From assembly GCA_035578155.1 (NCBI GenBank), contig JAPWDM010000050.1:620001-684000 (forward strand): a DNA stretch of 64,000 bases, read 5' to 3'. Source of the DNA: Brachynemurus nebulosus (taxonomy: Eukaryota; Arthropoda; Insecta; Neuroptera; Myrmeleontidae). This document shows positions 21,047-31,595 of this stretch, in pieces (the first letter of the stretch is position 1; the number at the start of each line of letters is the position of its first letter). The notes beneath the pieces were generated by a model. It worked only from the letters and a program-made list of their open reading frames with translations. It was not told where the DNA came from and did no database searches. Position numbers and translations under genes: made by a program.

Positions 21047-23774
21047 ATGGAGAACTCGGTCCATGGAAGTTTTCAAACATTTAAAATTAAAGTGGAGCAA
21101 AATGAAGTAAATGAACCGATCCATGAAATTGATCATACATGTGAAATTAAAGTGGAGAAAGATGAAATACATGAACCAGCCTGTGAAGTCAATCCTAATT
21201 CTGAAATTAAAATAGAGAAAGATGAAGTGAATGAACCAGTTCATGAAACTGACTTTCCATCTGAAATTAAAGTGGAGAAAGATGATGTGAATGAGATCAG
21301 TTTAGGATTATCGAGACAAACTAAAATTTTTGAACCAACTCAATTATCACAAGAAAATAATAGTTGGACAGATAAGAAGAACCTTACAGACTTAAAAAAG
21401 CAAAATATAAAACTGGTAAAAACTAGATCTATTTGGTCATCCGGAAAGTTCGTGTCGTTTGTAGTGTAAATGACCATCCCGATTTTCTTCAAATGGCCGA
21501 AAACTGGATTTTGAATGCTCAAAATTTGCCGCTAATTCTTGACAGTTTACCTCGGGTTTCGCTTATTTCTTGACGCTTTGTTTCATCGTCAGTACATACA
21601 TACAGGTCGACCGGGGAGAGATTCATTTTCCAAAACAAAAAATTACCCTTTTGAAATCTAGCAAACCATTTTCTACAAGTTCTGTCAGAAAGCGCATCGT
21701 CACCATAAACACTACAAATATTTCAGGGTTGCGTCAGCTGCATTAGTACCTTTTTTAAGCTCGTATTAAGTGACATGATGTTCCTTGATGTCTAAGATTG
21801 CTCATTATTACTGACAAAAAAATGATTTAAACACTGTTTAAAGATTTATGATACATATTACAAGCAACACTCACTATCGGCTTAACACTAACATGTTGTT
21901 GCATGTTTCGTTTGCGGTTGCTGCTTGAAGAAATATGAATTCATTCGAGCGGCTCCGAAAACGGCACGAACTTTCTGGATGACTTAAGGTAGTTACCGCG
22001 ACATTCAACTTTTCGACAGAATAGTTTCAAATTTTAATAGTATAAAGAAGAATGCTATATCTGATTGTCCTTGTAATTTGGGTAAGATTGATCGCTTCTG
22101 AGTTAAGATAATTAGGGTTAAAGTTTGTATCTACTTCATGTATTAGATCTCAAAATTCTGACTACGTACCGTTATTTTGTATTTAACAATATAATGACTC
22201 GACAGAATTCTATAAAAAACTAGGGGAAGAAAGATTAATAAGTTCTGAATGTAAAGAAAAAATTGAATTATTTGTTGATCGTTTTGAATTGAAGATATCA
22301 TCGATATCATCAGAGAAATTATAGTATTTTAATAAATACACCAATTTCAAGCAACTGAACCGAAGCAGTCTGGCAACTCTGTATATTAAATAACTGGTTT
22401 ATTCGTATTTATTGTTCAAACAATATTGCAAATTTATGAATAGCGTTTTTTGACCTTTTACCGCTTACGTAGCGAAAACGGTGATAGATACATTAAAAAG
22501 TGTTAAAACCTTTTTTGTAGAAACTCGAATTCTCTACAAAAAAGTCCGCGACAGCACCTGTCTATCTTGTACAGGTGAAAAAATAAAGCGTCCAAACGCA
22601 TATGCATACCACTTAATATGTTTGTTGAGTAAATTAACAACGATGTCAAAACACTTATTATAAAAAAAATTTGATAGTATAAGTGTGTGTGTACAGACTA
22701 TGTTTGAATGTATGCCTACACGTTCGTATGAAAAATAGTATGCATCAACATCTATCCATTAATACATACAATAATGACATAAAGTAAGTTTGGTTTGCAA
22801 TTTTTTCTACTAGGATGTTACACGGTAACTACCTTAATAGATTATAAATTTCATAATTATGTAAATATTTTAATAAAATACTTATTATATTTTAGGAGTT
22901 GAGTGAATCTTTGATAGATTTAAACAGTTTACACACGGAAATTAAAATTGAACAAGATGAAATAGATGAAAATTATTCGGCAAATTTAACCGAAAATAAA
23001 ATTGAATGTGTTGGCAAAAAACTATTTCAGTGTAATGTATGTAATAAAACATTTAATCAGTCAAATACTTTAAAAAGACATGTAAGAATTCACACAGGCG
23101 AAAGACCGTACAAGTGCAATATATGTACTAAAACATTCACTACTTCAAGTTCTTTAAGAAAACATGAAAAAATTCATAGTGGTGTGAAACCGTACATGTG
23201 TGACGTGTGTGCTAAAACATTTACTAGTTCAGGTGAATTAAAAATACATGAGAGAACTCACAGTGGTTTCAAACCATATGAATGTAACATATGTACTAAA
23301 ACATTTACTGTATCAAGTAATTTAAAAACACATGAGAGAACTCATAGTGGTATAAAACCATATGAATGTAACATGTGTACTAAAACATTTAATACTTCAA
23401 GTGAATTAAAAAAACATGAGAGAAGTCATAGCGGTGAAAAACGATACAATTGCAGTATATGTTCTAAAACATTTTATGATTTAAGTAGTTTAAAAGTACA
23501 TAATAGAATTCACAATGGTGAAAAACCGTTTGAATGCAATATTTGTTCTAAAACATTTATTCAGTTAGGTAATTTAAAGAAACACAAAAGAATTCACAGT
23601 GGCGAAAAACCGTATGAATGTAACATATGTTTTAAAACATTCAATCAGTCAGATACTTTGAAAACACATGAAAGAATTCACACAGGCGAAAGACCATACA
23701 AGTGTAGTGAATGTTCTAAAGCGTTTACTACTTCAAGTAGTTTAAGAAGACATGAAAGACTTTCACATAAGTAA
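21047..23774 (+). CDS. ZnF-3: two-exon C2H2 zinc-finger protein with 9 fingers and N-terminal IKVE repeats
   Basis: Exon 1 is 21047-21415 (123 codons, donor after AAACTG, gtaaaa). Exon 2 is 22896-23774 (292 codons, acceptor ATTTTAG). Both junctions are phase 0, giving 415 aa. Exon 1 begins MEN, like ZnF-1 and ZnF-2, then carries about 3.5 tandem 20-residue repeats built on EIKVEKDEVNEP, each with an IK(V/I)E motif fitting the SUMO consensus. Joining the exons makes NIKL-ELSESLIDLNSLHTEIKIE, which aligns with the NIKLE...[12 protein letters not shown] of ZnF-1 and supports the junction. Nine C2H2 fingers follow, with (T/S)KTF signatures and HSG-type linkers, ending in HERLSHK. Probably a nuclear regulator. 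The donor is inferred. Without splicing, exon 1 runs to a stop at about 21469. Confidence 0.85.
21416..22895 (+). other. ZnF-3 intron, 1.5 kb
   Basis: GT-AG bounded (gtaaaa ... attttag). No further exon or complete transposon is seen inside. Confidence 0.65.
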
Positions 23775-24520
23775 AAAACCACGACAAGTACAATAAATGT
23801 TCTGAAACTTGATGTAGTTTTAAAAGATATAAAAAACTAAAACTCGTACTAATTAGTGCTGATGAAAAAATTGTCAATGTCCCTGCTTGTATACTGTTAC
23901 TTTCATATATGTAGTATACCTATATTGCTAGCAATTTGCATTTTTGGTCGCAAACATTAGGGTGCAGACGATATCACTCTCTATTTAGTGTACCTATTTT
24001 CATTGTCCGCATGCGCTGGCAATTTCAAAAATGCCTCCATTTTAGCGACTTAGGTTTTCATTATCAAGTACGAGTATAAATTACAAAGTAAATTTTAATA
24101 AGCGATAAATGAGTATTTATTATTTAAGTAAATAAAATTGTCATTTGTGAGTTAAAAATTCAAACAATAAAATATTAAAAATATGAGTTTATTTATTATT
24201 TTTCATGTGAACCGCTAGACATGTGCAGAACAAAAATGGTACACTATTTTTGTATTGTCTGTCTCTCTTTGTTGGCGACCAATTCCTCTCATAAGCTAGA
24301 TACGTTGCTAGCAATATATGTATACTACATATATGGTTACTTTACTCTAGACTCCGGGTGCATAAATATTGTGTTTACTATGCGGCTCAGCAAAGCATTT
24401 CGGATCCAGTTTAATGCAACGAACAGAGAACAACTATGGCCTGATCTAATGTCAAATAATAACAAACAACTAAGCAGGCGCATATGACTTGCTACTCCAC
24501 TGTGTTAGTAATATATTACA
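23775..24520. other. Spacer downstream of ZnF-3
   Basis: An AATAAA-rich tract around 24110-24180 probably holds the ZnF-3 poly(A) site. The small plus-strand frame at 24221-24487 has no recognisable domain. Confidence 0.4.
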
Positions 24521-25213
24521 TACTTAACATTATTCAACGCACTGCTTTATCATAAGTTATCTGTTCGCTGCATTGAACTTGAATTTGAAATGTTCTGATG
24601 AACCAGACCGTATGTAATAATATCGTACATACAGTAGAGTCCCGGTTATCCGCGGAAGGGTGGATAACTTAAAATGGCGGATAATAGGGAGGGTTGAATA
24701 AAAAACAAATTTAGTACACTATTAACGTTTGTTTATTGTATATTTAGTGTACATTTAGAAATTACAAAAGCGTAATTAATGTTAAAAGATATTAAAATAA
24801 ACTTATAATCAGTTTAATTATACTGTACATAGTTTAACCATCAGTTTAACATTGACTTACTGCCGGAAATTGTAGATAAGATGGTTTAAGATGAACGAAA
24901 AAAACTAGTGTTTTGCGTGAAACCTCACTGATACCTACACGCTATCGGCCGACTTTTTAAATATGGCATTAATTAATTTTAAAAATGTCGATGGTGTGGC
25001 GGATAACCGAAGGGCGGATGACCGGGACTCTACTGTATTATTATACTGTATAATAATAATAATAATAATAATAACAACAAATACTTAATTGTATAAAATT
25101 AAATGATGTCAGTTTTATTTAATTATCCAGTTTTAACCAATTTTTTCGTGATTAACTGCGAATTTCATATGAATTGGAATTAGCAATAAATAATTATACA
25201 TTAGCTTGTAGTT
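24521..25213 (+). repeat. Repeat N, copy interrupted by a pogo-like MITE
   Basis: Collinear with 15820-16082 on both sides of the insert at 24632-25035. Just right of the insert is a (TAA)n run (about 25050-25075) that is shorter in the other copy. Confidence 0.8.
24632..25035. mobile_element. Pogo/Tigger-like MITE M, 404 bp, TA duplication
   Basis: Perfect-looking ends CAGTAGAGTCCCGGTTATCC and the reverse of CAGTAGAGTCCCGGTCATCC, flanked by TA on both sides. CAGTnGAGTC ends with TA duplication are typical of pogo-like elements (Tc1/mariner superfamily). The interior is non-coding with GGCGGATAA motifs near both ends. The matching empty site is in repeat N at 15.9 kb. Confidence 0.93.
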
Positions 25214-26287
25214 TGTTTGAGAAAAGAACATACAGTCTGTTTGAAAAAAGAACATACAAATTTTAACGTAAGAAAATACACTTGACATTGAATTTTTTTA
25301 GGATTTCGTAGTTTTAACAACGAAATGCGTATGAATTCGTGATTTCTATCATCGCATGAGGTGGCCTACTCGCACTTGACCACTTTGTATTAGTCAAAAG
25401 CACTATCATTGAAATTTTTTTAATTTTAATATAATATTAAATAAAATAAAAAAATATTCTATCCCGAGAATTTTGGAAAACTTCAGCTATTGAACTGCGC
25501 AATCCTAACTTAACGCTTATTTAATACGCACTTGCCTAATTTTTAATTTTTTTTATATAAGGTCTGTTCTCGTACTTTTTTTTTGCCTGCTAATTTCTTC
25601 AAGTTCCTACTTTATGTGGTGGGGATAAATATGAAAGTAAAGAAACGACTTCCTTCAGTTTACTGCCCTTACTGCATTAAAACAAATTTGACAGCTTTTT
25701 GACATTTGTCTAAACGGTTACATCGGTTTATGGTAATCAATATTATGGTAATTTTCATTAACATGATTAATAAATTTAAAAATTTAAATTTTAGAGGTGG
25801 AAGGAAAAGGCAGGAACTCTGAAGGTACGGTGCTGATAAGCAATCAGGGTTCGATCTGAACTTAGCGATTATAAGTGAAGTGAAGTATGCTAAAGGCAAA
25901 TACTAAGTGTTAAAAACAATAAAAATTGAATTAAATATAACAATTAAAACTGTTAAAAACAATAAAAATGTTTCAGTTTTAAAATTTTCAGCGCTTAATT
26001 TTAAATTTAAGAATTTTAGTACACTAGTGCCATCTTAATTTCATCGACTTTTAGGGCCACTTTTTATATATGGAGATACTTCTCCTGATACTCTACCCTC
26101 CATAGATTGGACAGACTGGCCTATCAAATAGGTACAGAACCATAAACGTTAGTGAAATGGAAATAAATAATGTCAGTTATACGAATATTATTCGTTTCCT
26201 AATTAAAAAATATATTTCTTTCTTTTTTAAAAAGATTCGAAACAAAATTCTTTCTTTTTCGTACCTATATTAGCAAACGAATAATTG
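25214..26287. other. AT-rich spacer
   Basis: No gene is seen. A fragment near 26075-26105 (CCTGATACTCTACCCTCCAT) matches the end of the foldback family at 4.3-5.3 kb. Confidence 0.45.
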
Positions 26288-26739
26288 CAGCTGAACCTTT
26301 TCTTATGCGGTGGATAGGGACCGTATAAAAAAACCGCACAAAAAAAAATATAAATAAACCGCATAAAAAAAGTTTTATCGAGAATACATAACTGAAAACG
26401 CTCAAAACCTCACGAATACTTTAGAAGTTGCTTTTCTAAACAAGATAAAGCATTAATTTACACGTGGGAACATTTTATTTCATTTTTATTATAATATTAT
26501 GAAAATTGTGAAAAATACATCTGTAAAAAAAAAAATAAATGATGCAATAACTTATATTCTTATGCAATGTACTGATTAAATGTTTAAAAATCATTAAAAA
26601 GTATTTTTATCAAAGAAAGTTATTATATTTATTGTTTAAGTTTCTTACTTTCTCTTGATTTTGGTTAACATTATGCATTTTAATGAACATTTTTTTAAAA
26701 ACCGTACGAAAAAGGACCGCATAAAAAAAGCTTCAGCTG
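26288..26739. mobile_element. Inverted-repeat MITE L, about 450 bp
   Basis: Ends CAGCTGAACCTTTTCTTATG and the reverse of CAGCTGAAGCTTTTTTTATG. ACCGnATAAAAAAA motifs repeat inside both ends. The flanks show no clear duplication. Non-coding. Confidence 0.7.
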
Positions 26740-26908
26740 TACTGTAATTTTGGAACAGATTCAACCTATTAAATAATAAATTATATGTATTTATTGTGTG
26801 AAAATAATATTTTCAAAATCAAGCATCAGTATTGAAAGTGACCAATAATCAACCAATTGGACTACGGAGTACTTTGAAAGATGTAGGCGAAAATTTGAAA
26901 TCACTTAC

Positions 26909-27082
26909 ATGGGCCATTTTGAAAATGGTAACTACGTAAATAGATTGGTTCAGTGCGAAAGTGTTGAAGATGTTAGGTTTCCAACCGACTGGAATACGAA
27001 AGGGCAGTCTGGAAGAGATAAGCAATTATATGAAAATGATTGTTGGACCGATTACAATGTCCATTTTCAGAATAGTAGCTAA
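26909..27082 (+). CDS. Short unassigned open frame (57 aa)
   Basis: ATG to TAA without the A/T-rich, low-complexity look of most frames here: MGHFENGNYVNRLVQCESVE, then a segment with FPTDWNTKG and an acidic/aromatic tail ending FQNSS. A second frame through the same bases also stays open (FSAKVLKMLGFQPTG...). I recognise neither. It could be an exon remnant, a transposon remnant or chance. It has no supporting splice sites or neighbours. Confidence 0.15.
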   Translation: MGHFENGNYVNRLVQCESVEDVRFPTDWNTKGQSGRDKQLYENDCWTDYNVHFQNSS

Positions 27083-28434
27083 AAAATTAGTTGCTGCATT
27101 TTCAAAATAATTAACGAATAGTTTGCGTAATGTAATATAAATGTATTTTCCGATGTATCCGAAAAATTTTAAGTTTTCTTGTATATTCATCTTTTAACAT
27201 GCACTCGAATTTTAACAATAACTTCGACTTGCTGGTGTGAAGAATCATCATCAATACATTGGAATCATAAGCGATTTTCCAAATAAAATTTCCAGTTCGA
27301 GTCCAATTTACAATAATTTCCACAAAAACTTCAATTACTGACTTCCATTTTACTTGTCCAAAACATATTTAGAATATTTCTAGTCTATTAAAACATCTAG
27401 TCAAAACATCAAAAAAGTTCAATTAAGTAACACAACAACAGAAAAATGTAACAGAGCTACTAAAAGTTGTTTTTTTTTAACATTAACCATACAATTTGTA
27501 ATAAACAAGATAAGTTTAAACAGAAGGATTTAAAGAATAAATAATTATTTTAACAACAATAGAACCATTAATGTTTAATAAATTAAATTCTTACCTAGTA
27601 AAACATCCAGAGGCGAGTTCAAAGTTTTAAATTAAAAAGAAATTCTTAATTGACAGCTCAACTGTAAATACCACATCGATACCGCCAAAAATATATACAT
27701 GTACAGTGAATAATTACTACACGATTGTCCGATGCGCACTGTCAAACGCACTGTCATATGTAATAGATAATATATAACCTACACAGTTTTTGTCCAATGT
27801 ACTGAGTGTTCCAAAGGTGTGAAACCACTCGGTGTTTCAAAAGTTTTACAATTCGAAATTTTTTTTTGAACTTTTTATTACAAAATTAGGAATTTTTATT
27901 CTTACTTATAACAAAAAAAAATTTGTGTATCGCGTAACAATTTAGCGCCCGATTTTTTCAAAATATTTTTTTTTTTTATAACGTAAAAGCCCCTATACCG
28001 GAACACTATTTTTAGGTGTGTCATTAAACTGGCTTATAAAAATTAATAAATAAATTAAACACCCATTTTTTTTCTGGCTGTAATAGTTTTGAAATAAAAA
28101 AAAAAATTTAAAAAGTACCTGCTCTAGCACATATTATATGGTCAATTATCTCAAGAACGCAAAAAGATCAGAGGCTGAAAGAGGTGGCAATGGCATAACT
28201 GCCTTTAAGCTATAAACTAGAAATTACAGTAATTTAAAAGAAATTATTGTTTTTATTCCCATTTATACCGAAATTTCTATACACCCCGTTTGACCGGCAT
28301 ATAATTAGTACGGATTTATTGTATTAATAAAACAGTCTCAAGTTGTAAATCGTTTTATGTTTTTTAAGTTTATTTAAAATTTTATTTTTAGGTACATTTT
28401 TAACAAACATTTTACAACCGATATATGCCAAATA
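27083..28434. other. AT-rich spacer with dispersed repeats
   Basis: The block 28012-28077 (AGGTGTGTCATTAAACTGGC, then TTAAACACCCATTTT) occurs inverted at about 42535-42604. The block 28190-28310 occurs inverted at about 31845-31930. The right end (28320-28434) is the likely 3' UTR of the minus-strand ZAD gene. Confidence 0.5.
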
Positions 28435-31400
28435 TTATTCTTTATGCGTACGTTTATGTTTTTTCATGCTACTAGAATCATAAAACCCTCGTCCACAAAT
28501 CGAACATTCAAACGGTGTTTCGCCAGTATGCCTTCTAATATGAACCTTTAAATTCCCGTTCAGTGCAAAACCTTTATCACAAAAAGTACATTTAAATGGT
28601 TTAATCCCGCTATGGTTATGTAAATGCGCTTGTAACTGGTATCTCTTTCTGAATTTCTTATTACAGATGTGACAACTAAATGGTTTTTCACCTGTGTGAA
28701 TGAAATTATGGGTCATCAGTAACACGTTAATTTCGAAATATATTTATTACATTGTTTACAAGTGTAATATTTACCTATATGAGAACATCCGTGGTTATAT
28801 AACCAAGGTCTACTTTTAAATCGCTTGCCACATCCATTGCACTCATATGGCGTCTCATTTGTATGTGTAATTTTGTGCTCGTTCAATGTTCCTAACTGCA
28901 TGAAACTTTTGTCGCAAATGTTACATTGATAGGGCCGCTCACCGGTGTGGATCCTCATATGTCGATTCAGGTTTCCCATGTTCGTGAATTTTCGTTCACA
29001 TTTTGAGCATTCGTAAGGTTTTTCTCCGGTGTGAATTCTTATATGTCGTCTGAGGTTTTCTGATTGTCTGAAACATTTACCGCAGGTGTTACACTGATGC
29101 GGACGTTCACCAGTGTGCGTCAATATATGTCGACGTAAATATTGACTAAAATTAAATTCTTTTTCACATAAAGTACATTTGTAGGATTTTTGGTCCGTAT
29201 GAATTCTCATGTGAGCATTAATTAGACGAGCAATAACCAGTTTACCACATACGGAGCAAACAATTCGTCGTACGGACAATTTTTTCTTTTTTCGAGAATT
29301 TTCTTTTGTATCTTCGCTATCATCATTTTCTGAATATCCGTCTGAATCACCGATAGGGGCTTCTTCTTTTATTTCATTTTCAATTTCATTTCCATTAAAA
29401 TTTACTGATCCACTGTCTTTGAATTCTTCTTCATTATCAATTTGTGACAATAACTGATGTAACGTGAGATCAGATTGCACGCAAAGTACCCGAAAACGGT
29501 ACACAATCTCCAGTTGAGTGACACAATCCTGACATATTGAATGTGGTAGCTTATCGTCGTATGAGATCTGTAAATATTTTGATTCAATTAAGGTACGTAA
29601 CTTTAAATAATCGATTAATAGCTGATGGCTTTTCCACATTAATAGCGGTAAATTTACAAAAGTGAAAAAATTATTAAAAAATTTTTTTGAAATTTTCGTT
29701 TTAAGATAAAACAAAAACGGCAATTTGCACACAGTGACGTAGCGTGCCTTAGAGGGGCCCTGTATCAAAATTAGTTGGGGGGCCCAAATGAAGGGTAAAG
29801 ATTTCTCACAAAAAAACAAAAATGCTTGCATTAAATTAAAATAAATATTTATTGATTATAAGTTATCGCTTCCTCCTAGAAATTGAACCTAGCCAAACAA
29901 TTCAAGTTAAATATACACTTTTCTTGCCTTCTTTGCGGCAAATTGATTTATTAGATCATCTATAGCTGAAGATGGTTTCAGTTTTTCTAAAATTTCTTCC
30001 TCTATAGACAATAGTGAAAAGTCTGATAGCCGTTCCTGCCCTATCGAAGTCTCATTTTTGAAGTTACCCATGTTGCCAACTTTTGGGCGCACGCTTAACC
30101 CGGTAAAAAAAGGGGTTGTTTTTTTAACTTTTGTCATTTCTGAAGTGAAAACTATTATAGGCACGTATGACAGTTTTTTTATATGTTTTTTTCCCGGGAA
30201 GCACGAGATTAAGTGACATTGTGGGTAACATTTTACTAATTTTTGATTACACACGTTAGGGGCCTCTGTAGTCCGGGGGCCCCGTATCATTGATACGGCG
30301 GTAGCTACGCCCCTGTTTGCACGGTACCCAGGGCGGCACTTACAGTGAATCCGGCCCTAAGTACAATTATCCACCGTAAATTTTTTATTCGTGCCAAAAG
30401 AAAAGTATAAAAATTTTACGGGTGTAGCCCAAAACATAGTTATTTCCAGGACTGTCGTACTGAATAGTAAAAAAAAAATGTTGATATTTGTCCTGACAAT
30501 AAATTGATAAGTAAGTATTGACAAGACTACGATAAGTACGGCGCCAAGATTTGATGACACTTCCTTATAAAACTTGACAAAATAACGAAAAACAAGAATA
30601 AAATTTTTCGAGATCTCGCTTCGTTTTCGAGTTAAACTTGTTTTTGAATTCCAATATGTTGTATGTATGGGATGTGGGCACGAGTACGATATCCGAGGCG
30701 ACAAAATTTGACAAGCGGATCTGATAGATTTTGGCATTCTAAGCAAAAAATAAAAAGTAAAACATTTTGAAATTCGTCTTAGTTTTCGAGATATCGATCG
30801 TTAAACTTATATTTAAGTTTTCATGAAATTCGGATATATTGTATTTGGCGAAATATTGATGAAATATATTTATATCAAAAATCAAAGTTTATTGTCAAAA
30901 CTGGCCTAACCTTCGGGCAAAGGGTAACCTTAACTAACCTCACCACTTTGTTTTTATATCAAAAATCGAAGTTTATTGTCATAACTAGCCTAACTTTCGG
31001 GCAAAGGGTAACCTTAAATACAAGTTTAACGATCGATATCTCGAGAACGAAGCGAGATCTCGAAAAATTTTATTCTTGTTTTTCGTTTTATTTTGTCAAG
31101 TTCTATAACGAATTACCATCAAATCTTGGTGCCGTACTAATCGTAGTATCCCCTAAGTATTTACTGTCGGATCGACTGTGGAAAAATTAATTTTACTGAT
31201 ATTCTTGTGGGATAATTAGCCAATAAAATTACACGTTACACCAAAATAAAACAAGGTTTTTTTACACCATTTACATTAATACAAAATATTTTATACAAAA
31301 GACCGTAATATGTCGAAATTCAAATTTACAATTTCTAATAAAATAAACTATTTACGAAAATTCATGCAGAAATCATGTATATAATACTGAAATATTTAAA

Positions 31401-31595
31401 TAGAATAATTTTATTAGCTAAACATAAAAATAAAAATATTTTGATTACTTGTATTGGAGCACATTCCATTATCGCTTCCGAAATCATTGAAAATCCAGCT
31501 GCGGGGGAAAACAAATCAATTCGATTTTCGGAACGTTGTAAACAAATTCGACAAATGTTTTCTAAATCTTCATTTGACATAATTTCGCGGTTCAT
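28435..31595 (-). CDS. ZAD-type C2H2 zinc-finger protein, frameshifted in finger 7
   Basis: Exon 1 is 31595-31449 (49 codons, donor gtaatc) and exon 2 is 29567-28435 (acceptor tttacag), phase 0. The two exons together make one ZAD domain: ICRICLQ in exon 1 and [17 protein letters not shown] in exon 2 supply the two CxxC zinc pairs. ZAD is a protein-protein (dimerisation) module of insect zinc-finger regulators. An acidic stretch and a KKKK basic patch follow, then 10 C2H2 fingers. Finger 7 starts TCKQCNKY and then shifts frame: removing 2 bases from the TATAT at about 28738-28743 restores a perfect finger and an in-frame end. As written the protein stops after ISKLTCY and loses 3.5 fingers. 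Either a real inactivating indel or a sequence error. The intron (31448-29568) carries a hAT element and an inverted repeat. Confidence 0.82.
29732..30315 (-). mobile_element. hAT-type element with transposase C-terminal remnant, in the ZAD gene intron
   Basis: Ends CAGTGACGTAGCGTGCC and the reverse of CAGGGGCGTAGCTACCGCC, flanked by TTTGCACA (29724-29731) and TTTGCACG (30316-30323), an 8-bp duplication with one change. On the minus strand, the end of the frame at 30290-29907 reads [11 protein letters not shown]...[16 protein letters not shown], the typical C-terminus of hAT transposases of the zf-MYM/TTF-domain group. The catalytic region is missing, so it is a deletion derivative. Confidence 0.88.
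30505..31165. repeat. Inverted repeat with about 140-bp arms, in the ZAD gene intron
   Basis: The left arm (about 30505-30645) and right arm (about 31023-31165) share TACGGCGCCAAGATTTGATG, AAAACAAGAATAAAATTTTT and CGAGATCTCGCTTCGTTTTC in opposite orientation. Between them a block of about 65 bp (TTTATATCAAAAATCAAAG...CGGGCAAAGGGTAACC) is repeated directly at about 30870 and 30950. Non-coding. A foldback-type element is the likely origin. Confidence 0.7.

Noticed and set aside
21340..21522. Reading ZnF-3 exon 1 as a separate unspliced 140-aa protein
   Set aside because: The phase-matched donor at 21415, the shared N-terminal style and the reconstituted [12 protein letters not shown] alignment favour splicing to 22896.
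30357..30746. 129-aa minus-strand open frame
   Set aside because: It lies in the left part of the inverted repeat inside the ZAD gene intron and its mirror frame appears in the other arm. No known domain.
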